Source: an uncultured Clostridia bacterium
Lineage (GTDB): Bacteria > Bacillota > Clostridia > Oscillospirales > Ruminococcaceae
Reading direction: 5' to 3'
NCBI GenBank assembly: GCA_947626755.1
Contig: CANQTP010000007.1
Location: forward strand, 1-64,000
Length of the DNA: 64,000 nt
The notes below the pieces were generated by a model. It made no database searches and had not been told where the DNA came from. It saw only the letters and a list, made by a program, of their open reading frames with translations. A program made the position numbers and the translations under genes. Below are positions 20,317 to 28,796 of this stretch, in pieces; positions within the stretch are counted from its first letter, which is position 1, and the number at the start of each line of letters is the position of its first letter.

Positions 20317-22529
20317 TCCTCCCTGTTGTCGGAGATGTATTCATTCATCTTTTCAAAAACAGCGTTTATATCCAACGGCTTGGAAAGATGAGCATTCATT
20401 CCCGCCTGACGGCTCCGCTCCTGATCCTCCTCAAAAGCGTTTGCAGTCATGGCAAATATAGGAATAGTCTTTGCATCGGGACGATCCATTCCGCGTATCT
20501 GCATTGATGCGCCGCAGCCGTCCAGATTAGGCATCTGTATATCCATAAGTATGAGATCGTAGTATCCCACTTCTGATCTTTCAAACATTTCCACAGCTTT
20601 TACACCGTCCTCGGCTTCTTCGATCTCCGCGCCTGTGGACATTCCCAGAAGTTCAATTGCTATCTCGCGGTTAAGTTCATTATCTTCCGCAAGAAGGATA
20701 TGTTTTCCGCGGAAATCGTATTCCTTGATATTTGCGGCAAGATCTTTTTCTTCCGCGTCCCTGCGGCTTACCGCAGCGGTCGTTTCCGTTATTCCGAAAG
20801 GAATTATCACCGAGAATGTGCTTCCCTCGCCGTAAACGCTTGTTACCGAAACGCTTCCGCCCATAAGCTCCGAGAAGCGTTTTACAATTGAAAGTCCAAG
20901 TCCCGTTCCGCCGTATTTATGGGCAGTTCCCGGATCTTCCTGCTCGAAGGATTCAAATATCTTTCCGAAATTTTCCTCTTTTATCCCTATGCCCGTATCT
21001 GCAACATCAAATCTGAACCATATGCGGTCGCTCTCATGACCGCCTTCACATACGGAAAATGTTATATTTCCGCCCGCAGAAGTAAATTTCAATGCATTTG
21101 AGATAAGGTTTGAAATTATCTGATTCAGCCTGAGCGCGTCTCCAAGAAGCGGAGTGTAAAGCTTTCCGCTTATGACGGTTTCAAAGCCGATGTCCTTCTT
21201 TTCAGCCTGTATCTGAAAAATATTGTCAAGATTTTCAATAAACTGACTGAAATCAAAAGGCTCGTTCCGTATCTCCATCTTTCCGCTTTCGATCTTTGAC
21301 ATATCCAGAACGTCATTGATAAGCGCAAGAAGATGTTTTGAAGAAAGCTCAACCTTTTTCAGGCAGTCCTCTACCCTTTCAGGCTCGTTGATGTGCTGTT
21401 TTGCAATGGTGCTCATGCCGATGATGCCGTTCATAGGAGTGCGTATCTCATGGCTCATTCTGCTGAGGAACTCGCTCTTGGCAGCGTTTGCGCGTTCTGC
21501 CTTTTCGCGGGCAATTCCTGCTTCTTCATTTGCGGCGGCAAGTTCGCGGGCGTGCCTGCTCATATTGAAAAGTATCACCGCAAACATCGTTCCGATGATA
21601 ACAAGCACTATTGCAAGCAGCAGCAAAGCATTCCTGTTAAGTTTCCAGATAAGCTCATTTACGCTCAGATCCACCGCGTCATAAGATGTTCCGATCATCA
21701 TATACCATTCGGTGTCTTTTAAAGGCGCATAGTATACGCACTGAAGTCCCTCGCTGTTGCGGTAGATGGTCATTCCCGACTTTCCCTCGGAAATATCGGT
21801 CTCTATCATATCAACGTTGTATCCGTCCTCAAACTCTGCGTAACGCTCCATCATGGAAAACATATTTGTACCATACGGAAGATCCTTGTCCGCAGAATTG
21901 TATATTACCATGCTTCCCTGCTTGGTGATTATGCTTGCATAGGTTTTTCCGCCGCTTCTGCTGAGAGCGAGCTGGTCGGAAAAATCATCGCTGGAAAATC
22001 CTGCTATAGCGGCAATAAAAGTCTTGTCGCCGAACTTTACAGGTTCTGTCAGAGTGCCTATAACTATCATATTCTCGCCGAAAAACGTTTCGTCATAGGA
22101 GATCTGATCGGACTGTCCGTCCAGAAGTTCCGCAAGGAAGCTTAGTTTTGTAACAGCGGAATATGCGCCGTCCTTGCTGTAATAAATGCCGTTCTCGTCA
22201 AGGAAAGCCATAAAATCAAAGCCGTTGTACTCTTCCATGCGCATGAAATAATCCGCCAGTGAATCGCTGTCATCAAGGTCGTTATCCGAAACGCAGTCAG
22301 CAGCGATCTTCAGGTTCGCAAAGTGGGCGGAAAGTCCCGTGTCGAAATGACTTGCGGTCTGCTCCATCATTTCGCGGAGATATACGCTGTTGATGCTTGC
22401 AACAAAATCCGCCGTAACGCCTCTTGCGGAAAAAATCATCCAGACAAAGCAAAGCAGGCACACCGAAATTATAACGGCGGTAAGCAGCACCATAAATCTC
22501 TTTGACGTTCTTTTTACGGATCGATCCAT
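20313..22529 (-). CDS. hybrid sensor histidine kinase (Cache-like sensor, HisKA, HATPase_c, REC)
   Basis: 738 aa; two TM segments flanking a roughly 250-aa extracytoplasmic domain; FLSRMSHEIRTPMNGIIGM; GGTGLGLSIVKRF; LILMDIQMPNLDG. No DNA-binding output domain. Confidence 0.94.
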   Translation of the reverse strand: MDRSVKRTSKRFMVLLTAVIISVCLLCFVWMIFSARGVTADFVASINSVYLREMMEQTASHFDTGLSAHFANLKIAADCVSDNDLDDSDSLADYFMRMEEYNGFDFMAFLDENGIYYSKDGAYSAVTKLSFLAELLDGQSDQISYDETFFGENMIVIGTLTEPVKFGDKTFIAAIAGFSSDDFSDQLALSRSGGKTYASIITKQGSMVIYNSADKDLPYGTNMFSMMERYAEFEDGYNVDMIETDISEGKSGMTIYRNSEGLQCVYYAPLKDTEWYMMIGTSYDAVDLSVNELIWKLNRNALLLLAIVLVIIGTMFAVILFNMSRHARELAAANEEAGIAREKAERANAAKSEFLSRMSHEIRTPMNGIIGMSTIAKQHINEPERVEDCLKKVELSSKHLLALINDVLDMSKIESGKMEIRNEPFDFSQFIENLDNIFQIQAEKKDIGFETVISGKLYTPLLGDALRLNQIISNLISNALKFTSAGGNITFSVCEGGHESDRIWFRFDVADTGIGIKEENFGKIFESFEQEDPGTAHKYGGTGLGLSIVKRFSELMGGSVSVTSVYGEGSTFSVIIPFGITETTAAVSRRDAEEKDLAANIKEYDFRGKHILLAEDNELNREIAIELLGMSTGAEIEEAEDGVKAVEMFERSEVGYYDLILMDIQMPNLDGCGASMQIRGMDRPDAKTIPIFAMTANAFEEDQERSRQAGMNAHLSKPLDINAVFEKMNEYISDNREE

Positions 22530-22530
22530 A

Positions 22531-24462
22531 TCAGCCGATCACCTTGATCCTTCCTTCAATATTTGCAGTGATAGCTTCTTTGTTATGCTCTTCAAAATAT
22601 TGTTTTAACGCCTCGGCATAGGTATAGTCAGTCTCCAAAACGAGCGTTACATTTTCGGCAATGGGAGCTTCATCGCTGTAAACGTTCAGCATTGTGAAAC
22701 CGTCGCCGTTATTGTTGAAATAGCCGTTTGCCCCTGCCATGTAGCTTGTGACGGCAATGGTATATTTTCCGTTTTCGTCAAGGGGAGATCCGTCAGGCAA
22801 AGTTACTTCCAGCAGCTCTGTAGAACCGTCCTCAGCAGGTTTTCTGAAAGAATAGCAAAGTCCCGAAACGTTAAGGAAACGTCCCGCAGGAATGCCGTTA
22901 TCCTGAACGAATCCCGAAATGCCGTTTGAAAGCATCTGACGGATAGTTTCCGCATCGACTTCAAGGACAACAAGCAGGTTATCGTACGGACAAACCACAT
23001 CAAGATCCGAACCGAAAACATTGCCTTTATAAAGGCTTCCTCTTATAGCACCGCCGTTTACGAATGCCATTTCCGCGCCCGTTGCTTCGCGAACAGCGTC
23101 CGAAACAAGGTTGCCGATAGCGGTCTCTTCCATTCTGGTATTGAAATTTTCGTAAAGCAGATCCTCCGCAACAACGCCGATCAGAGTCTGATCGTACTCG
23201 ATATTTTCATCGCCGTTTATGTAGTAATCGTCCACCTGAGCAAGCGCAGTTGAAATATCCGTGTCACCTCTAAGAACAGCGACCATTCTGTTCCCGAAAT
23301 ATCTTGTTACGTTTGAGGGGATCCTTATATTGTAGATAAACCCGCCCTTTGCGCAGTCCTCAATGCCTTCGGGGATCCTGTCGCTGTACGGAACAGGTTC
23401 TGCAAGATATGAATGCTCCGCGCTCGTGTCCTTTATAAATGCGGACTGTCCTTCCACGGTGGAAAGCAGGTCGAATATCCTTTCGCAGGCATCGAGCTTA
23501 TCGGCGTTTCCGGGATCGGAAAGCGCGGAATTGATGGCAAGATAGGAATCAGGCTGAGCGATTATCCAAGGCTGATTGCCGTTTTCGCTGAGGAAAGGTC
23601 TCATTTCGTATTCGTACTTGTCAGTAAGCTCCGAAAGCCTGTTAAAAAGGCTTGTATTTGAATATGTCACTAACAGAGTACCGTCAAGCATACGCTTTTC
23701 AACGGGGACTTCGTTGCCGTTCATTGCAAGTCCCGACAGGTTAAAATATCCCTTTTCGACCATTATGCTGTCCAGATCGAGACAGTGCTGCATTTTCTCA
23801 GAAAAAGACGATTTCTTTTCCTGCATATCTCTGCTCCATATTATTCCATCGGAAACGCCGAGGAAATCGGGGATCTGAATTCCCAGAAAATAGGAAGAAA
23901 TAGTGAGCCACGCAGAATTTATCCCGAAAAGCGAGCCGTCCTCGCCGATACCCACGCCAAGCCCCGCAGCTTTTTCAAGAAGCTTTGGAATGTCGGACGC
24001 CTTTTCGGGAAATTCCAGCCCGTTTTCTTCCATGATAGTCTTATTGAAAATGTATCCGTAATACTGTCCCGGAGTGGGAATAAAGCAGGATCTGCCGTCT
24101 ATCATAGTTGACTGGACAATGCCGGACTGGTACTTGTCCGTAAAGGGTTCTGCGGACAGATCAAGGACATATTCCCGCACTTCGCCCGAGGGCATGGAAG
24201 TAGTAACAATATCCATTCCGTGACCGTTTCTCAGGCGGCGTTCGCCTTCGCCGTCAATGGTGGCTTCCATATTGATCTCGATCTGAAGATCAATATCGGG
24301 ATATGTAGTTTCCACCAGCTTTTCAAACTCGGACAGCTCGTTCATATACATCATATTAACAACGATCCTGCCGCTGCTTTCATTGCTTTCCTTTGCACTG
24401 CCGCAGGCTGAAAGGCTTATCAGCACGGAAAGTGAAAGCAATGCTGCAAGAAATTTTTTCAT
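22531..24462 (-). CDS. lipoprotein: ABC-type extracellular solute-binding module fused to a 5'-nucleotidase C-terminal domain
   Basis: 643 aa; lipobox LSACGS; SBP-like region to about aa 420; then ETAIGNLVSDAVREATGAEMAFVNGGAIRG...DVVCPYDNLLVVLEVDAETIRQML...YFNNNGDGFTML, the 5_nucleotid_C signature. No metallophosphatase domain. Confidence 0.88.
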   Translation of the reverse strand: MKKFLAALLSLSVLISLSACGSAKESNESSGRIVVNMMYMNELSEFEKLVETTYPDIDLQIEINMEATIDGEGERRLRNGHGMDIVTTSMPSGEVREYVLDLSAEPFTDKYQSGIVQSTMIDGRSCFIPTPGQYYGYIFNKTIMEENGLEFPEKASDIPKLLEKAAGLGVGIGEDGSLFGINSAWLTISSYFLGIQIPDFLGVSDGIIWSRDMQEKKSSFSEKMQHCLDLDSIMVEKGYFNLSGLAMNGNEVPVEKRMLDGTLLVTYSNTSLFNRLSELTDKYEYEMRPFLSENGNQPWIIAQPDSYLAINSALSDPGNADKLDACERIFDLLSTVEGQSAFIKDTSAEHSYLAEPVPYSDRIPEGIEDCAKGGFIYNIRIPSNVTRYFGNRMVAVLRGDTDISTALAQVDDYYINGDENIEYDQTLIGVVAEDLLYENFNTRMEETAIGNLVSDAVREATGAEMAFVNGGAIRGSLYKGNVFGSDLDVVCPYDNLLVVLEVDAETIRQMLSNGISGFVQDNGIPAGRFLNVSGLCYSFRKPAEDGSTELLEVTLPDGSPLDENGKYTIAVTSYMAGANGYFNNNGDGFTMLNVYSDEAPIAENVTLVLETDYTYAEALKQYFEEHNKEAITANIEGRIKVIG

Positions 24463-24498
24463 AAACTTCCCCCAGATCCGATAAAATTACACATATTA

Positions 24499-24527
24499 AA
24501 TGTAACATATTTTGCTGTACTTGTCAA
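24499..24527 (-). promoter_or_regulatory. candidate sigma-A promoter for the SBP/kinase/repair operon
   Basis: On the minus strand: TTGACA, 17-nt spacer, TACATT, about 35 nt upstream of the 24462 start. Confidence 0.65.
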
Positions 24528-24587
24528 GAGTAAGCAAAAATTGTCGTTTTGCTATTGCTTTATGCGGCAAAAAATGATATAATATTT

Positions 24588-24776
24588 AGAGTTGAGAGTT
24601 AAGAGTGGAGAGTGGAGTTATTGACATAAACTGTCAGTATTCTTTTCTTCGTTTAATGCGGTGCGAGAATAAATTGTTAAGATTTTTGCTGTTTTTTTAA
24701 TTTGAGAGTACAAAGTTGAAATGTTATCTCAACTCTTAACTCTCAACTCTCAACTCTAAAAAAGCTCTCAACTCTA
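24588..24776. repeat. MITE-like element copy 1 with AGAGTTR heptamer inverted termini
   Basis: Left arm agagttgagagttaagagtggagagtgg; right arm ctcaactcttaactctcaactctcaactctaaaaaagctctcaactct, its inverted counterpart. Related to the copy at 53431-53633. Confidence 0.8.
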
Positions 24777-24794
24777 TTTAAAAGGTGTGATATT

Positions 24795-25412
24795 TTGAAA
24801 AGGATCATCGACATATTTCTGCGGGCATTGCTTACGGGCTTTGCAATAGGTATAGGCGGGATAGTCTATCTGTCCTGCGACAATAAATACATAGGCGCAT
24901 TCCTTTTCGGAACGGGACTGTTTGTAATACTTTCTTTCGGGTTCAATCTTTTTACGGGAAAAGTCGGCTACGCCGTGGAAAACAAGCCGTCCTACATAAT
25001 TGATCTGCTTATCATATGGCTCGGAAATCTTGCAGGAACTATGGCAACAGGCGGACTTATCCTCTGCACCCGCGTTTCGGGAATAAGCGAAAAAGCCGCA
25101 GGACTTTGTGAAACAAAGCTTGCGGACGATCTCCTTAGCATACTGATACTGTCATTTTTCTGCGGAATGCTTATGTTCATAGCTGCGGACGGTTTCAAAA
25201 AGATAGAAAATCCTGTGGGGAAAATGCTGGCTGTGTTCCTGCCCGTAATGGTATTTATTCTCAGCGGATTTGAACACTGCGTAGCGAATATGTTCTATTT
25301 CACCGCCGCAAAAATGTGGTCGGCAAAAGCTTTCGGCTATCTGATAGTAATGTCCCTCGGGAATGCGGCGGGCGGAATGTTCATTCCGTTTGTCAGAAAA
25401 TGGTTTATATGA
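24795..25412 (+). CDS. formate/nitrite transporter (FNT) family protein
   Basis: 205 aa, TTG start; multi-TM; GFEHCVANMFYF and NLAGTM motifs of the FNT family. Confidence 0.82.
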   Translation: MKRIIDIFLRALLTGFAIGIGGIVYLSCDNKYIGAFLFGTGLFVILSFGFNLFTGKVGYAVENKPSYIIDLLIIWLGNLAGTMATGGLILCTRVSGISEKAAGLCETKLADDLLSILILSFFCGMLMFIAADGFKKIENPVGKMLAVFLPVMVFILSGFEHCVANMFYFTAAKMWSAKAFGYLIVMSLGNAAGGMFIPFVRKWFI

Positions 25413-25556
25413 ACGAGCGGCGCGGTTATCTGACAAAATTGCCAAAATTGTATTGCATTTTCTGAAAAAGTGTGGTATAATAATTTTTAAGTTTGTTTAT
25501 CCGCCGCGGCGGAGACGGATAAATTTTACGGCATAAATGACTACGAACCGCCGAGA

Positions 25557-26543
25557 ATGGAGATTTTTATGGGATTCCCTGTTGTTTCACCTGCTATAAT
25601 GAAAGAGCTTATCGAAAAGATGAAGCCGATGAGATCAGATGAATTCTGCGATGTTATCGTCTCGCCTGCGGCTGTTGAATATTCTCCCAGACTTTGCCAT
25701 GAAGAAGTTGTAAGAACTCTGATAGAACAACAAGATATTCTTTCCTATAATATGACTAACCTTCCCGATGAGCAAAGCGAGCAATTTATCGAACAGAGCC
25801 GCAAAGTTACCGAAACTTACCCTACCGCACAGTATTACTGGCAGATCCGTACACTGTTCATGAATATCCTTCAGAACAGGACTATAAACTTTGAAAAAAG
25901 ATTCCTGCTGCTGAATTACGCCGTCAAGACCGTTCAGGGTTTTGTAGATAACGGACAGTACAATTTCGTGCCGAAATTCATTGACGATTTCACCAAGCCC
26001 GATGCGGACTACAAGCCTGTTATCGAATTTTTCAAGACGATACGTCCGAACCCGGGATATTCCCTTGCGGACGGCATTTCGCTGTTAAAATCCCTTAACA
26101 AGCCCAACGCTGCGTATAAAGAGGTCATTTCGGAAGTATACAAGAGCATAAACGTTACCGGTCCCGAAACGCTTAAAATGGCGGATCTCAGGAACTATCT
26201 CCTTAAAAGAAAGCAATACAGCGATCTCGTTTCCGGAGAAAAAACGGGATATATGGAAAATGTTGTAATAAGCTATGTGTGGTCATACTCTATCCCCCTT
26301 GCAAGAGCGGAATTCAACTATTGGGATCATTTCGTATTCTTCTGCTCACTTTACAACGCCATCAAAGTCATGATAACCTGCTACGCTCCCGACGGCGATG
26401 AAGAAAGATTTGTAAAGGCAATAACCGCTTTTGACACCGCTCTTCGCGCTTCGGACAAGGATCTTATGAGCAAGATCATCTACGCCGTAAGAAATGTGGG
26501 TCAGAACAACAACGGCGATATGGCAACTCTCACCCTCAGCTGA
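25557..26543 (+). CDS. uncharacterised protein
   Basis: 328-aa uninterrupted ORF, AT-rich upstream region, no opposing gene; no family recognised. A start at 25569 (MGFPVV) is possible. Confidence 0.75.
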   Translation: MEIFMGFPVVSPAIMKELIEKMKPMRSDEFCDVIVSPAAVEYSPRLCHEEVVRTLIEQQDILSYNMTNLPDEQSEQFIEQSRKVTETYPTAQYYWQIRTLFMNILQNRTINFEKRFLLLNYAVKTVQGFVDNGQYNFVPKFIDDFTKPDADYKPVIEFFKTIRPNPGYSLADGISLLKSLNKPNAAYKEVISEVYKSINVTGPETLKMADLRNYLLKRKQYSDLVSGEKTGYMENVVISYVWSYSIPLARAEFNYWDHFVFFCSLYNAIKVMITCYAPDGDEERFVKAITAFDTALRASDKDLMSKIIYAVRNVGQNNNGDMATLTLS

Positions 26544-26638
26544 TAAATTTAAACGGAGAAACGGCAATGTCCGCAATGATGCGGGAAATTCCCGTATTCT
26601 CCGTATTTTGATAAATACCATTTTTCGGAGGATCTATT

Positions 26639-28663
26639 ATGGATAATAACAGAAACAACGGCAAGAAAACCGTTTCAAGGGATGATCGTCCCAAATTTCC
26701 GAAAAGAGCCGTTATTACGGGCGGTATGCCCTACGGCAATAAGGAACTGCACTTCGGTCATGTAGGCGGAGTGTTCGTATTTGCGGACGTTTTTGCACGT
26801 TTTCTCAGGGACAGGATCGGCTCGGAAAACGTTATCTTCGTTTCGGGAACAGACTGCTACGGCTCGCCTATTGCCGAAAGTTACCGCAAGCTTGTAAAGG
26901 ACAAAGGCTATACAGGCACAATAAAGGATTTTGTCCGTTCCAATCACGAAAGCCAGAAAAAGACTCTTGACGATTACGATATAAGCTTAAACCTTTTCGG
27001 AGCATCGGGACTGGGCAGGACTGCCGAAGTCCACAACGAAGTCTCCGATCGGTTCATAAGAAAGCTTTACGAGAACGGTCACTTGCAGATGAACTCCACA
27101 CCGCAGTTTTACGATGAAAAGGCGGGAACGTTCCTGAACGGCAGACAGGTCGTGGGAAAATGTCCCGTTCAGGGCTGTCAGTCGGAGAAAGGCTATGCCG
27201 ATGAGTGCGATCTTGGGCATCAGTATATGCCGCAGGATCTTATAGATCCGAAAAGCACCATTACAGGCGAAACTCCCGTTATGCGAGATGTTATGAACTG
27301 GTATTTCAAGCTTCCCGAACATCTTGACATTCTAAGGGAATACGCCGACAGCATAAAGCAGAAAGACAACGTCCGTCAGGTAGTTTACAAGACTATCGGA
27401 GAATTCCTCGAACCGCCCGTTATCTACATTATGAACGATTTCCGCGACAAATACGAGGAACTGAAAGGAAAGCTCGCTTCTCACAAGCTCATTGAAGAAC
27501 CCAAGAAAACTTCCTTTACCATAGTATTTGACACACTTGAGGACAGAGAAAATTCCTGCACAGTGCTTTCCGAAGCGGGAATACGCTTCCGCACGGGAAA
27601 GACTCTCGTTCCCTTCCGTCTGACGGGAAATATAGAATGGGGCGTTCCCGCGCCTGTTCTGGAAAATGAAGATCCGCTTACCGTCTGGGTATGGCCCGAA
27701 TCCCTCTGGGCGCCTATATCTTTCACGCAGGCATATCTTGAATCAATCGGCAGAGACCGCGGAGAATGGAAAGATTTCTGGTGTTCAAAGGACGCGCAGG
27801 TATATCAGTTCATCGGTCAGGACAACATTTACTTCTACGGCGTTGCGGAAATGGCAATGTTCATGGCTTTACAGGGCAAAGAAGATCTTTCCTGCGATCC
27901 CGACGAAGGCGAACTTCAGCTTCCCATACTTGTGGCAAATCATCACATACTTTTCCTTGACAAGAAAGCTTCCAGCAGCGGTTCGGTAAAACCTCCCATG
28001 GCGGCGGAACTTCTTAACTACTATACAGCGGAACAGCTTCGTATGCACTTCCTGAGTCTCGGACTGGGCATGAGAAGCGTAAGTTTCCAGCCCAAGCCCC
28101 TTAACCCTGCGGCAGATCCCGATGAGGGCGATCCCGTCACAAAGGAAGGTTTCCTGCTTTCAAACGTATTCAACAGAATTATCCGCACTTGTTTCTACGA
28201 CACGCAGAAATATTTTGACGGAAAAATGCCCGTGGGCGCAGTTGACGAGAATATCCTTGCGGATTCCGAAAAAGCTGTTCTTGAATACGAGCGCTTCATG
28301 TACAAGTTCGAGTTCCACCAAGTAACTTATGTTCTGGACTCCTATATCCGCAAAGCAAGCAAATACATGGCAAAAGCCAAAGCGGACGCTGACAAGGCGG
28401 ACGACAATTCTCTCCGCAGAGAATGGCTTACTAATGTTTTCCATATGATAAAGACTGCGGCGATCCTGCTCCACCCCATTGCTCCCGAGGGAACGGAAAT
28501 GATCCGCGATTATATGAACGTAAATGAACAGCTCTGGAACTGGGACGGCATCTTCGACACCCTTGCGGACACTCTCCTCAAAGGCGAGTCCGATCATCAG
28601 CTTAAATTCCTTGAACCGCGTGTGGACTTTTTCAAACGTCACGAAAGCCAGTTTGAGAAATAA
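26639..28663 (+). CDS. methionyl-tRNA synthetase-like class I aaRS with divergent signature motifs
   Basis: 674 aa; AVITGGMPYGNKELHFGHVGGVFVFADVFARFLR (HIGH region HFGH), zinc-knuckle-like CPVQGC..DECDLGH, FIGQDNIYFYGV; KMSKS region reads DKKASSSGS. Confidence 0.88.
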   Translation: MDNNRNNGKKTVSRDDRPKFPKRAVITGGMPYGNKELHFGHVGGVFVFADVFARFLRDRIGSENVIFVSGTDCYGSPIAESYRKLVKDKGYTGTIKDFVRSNHESQKKTLDDYDISLNLFGASGLGRTAEVHNEVSDRFIRKLYENGHLQMNSTPQFYDEKAGTFLNGRQVVGKCPVQGCQSEKGYADECDLGHQYMPQDLIDPKSTITGETPVMRDVMNWYFKLPEHLDILREYADSIKQKDNVRQVVYKTIGEFLEPPVIYIMNDFRDKYEELKGKLASHKLIEEPKKTSFTIVFDTLEDRENSCTVLSEAGIRFRTGKTLVPFRLTGNIEWGVPAPVLENEDPLTVWVWPESLWAPISFTQAYLESIGRDRGEWKDFWCSKDAQVYQFIGQDNIYFYGVAEMAMFMALQGKEDLSCDPDEGELQLPILVANHHILFLDKKASSSGSVKPPMAAELLNYYTAEQLRMHFLSLGLGMRSVSFQPKPLNPAADPDEGDPVTKEGFLLSNVFNRIIRTCFYDTQKYFDGKMPVGAVDENILADSEKAVLEYERFMYKFEFHQVTYVLDSYIRKASKYMAKAKADADKADDNSLRREWLTNVFHMIKTAAILLHPIAPEGTEMIRDYMNVNEQLWNWDGIFDTLADTLLKGESDHQLKFLEPRVDFFKRHESQFEK

Positions 28664-28796
28664 AGGAAAAATTTCAGGAAAATTTACAGAAAAATTTTCA
28701 TAACCCCTTGCTAAATTTGATAAAATAGTATAAAATAGTAATGATAGGGGTTTATGCCCCGCTCAGCAAACTTTATAATGAAAGGATGTCATACCA

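Noticed and set aside
22531-24462. Ordinary sugar ABC transporter binding protein
   Set aside because: No permease or ATPase genes adjacent, and the C-terminal 200 aa match 5_nucleotid_C; reported as a fusion receptor instead.
24588-24776. Heptamer-rich repeat as a CRISPR-like array or transcription-factor site cluster
   Set aside because: Inverted arms plus a second copy elsewhere fit a MITE-like element better; no spacers.
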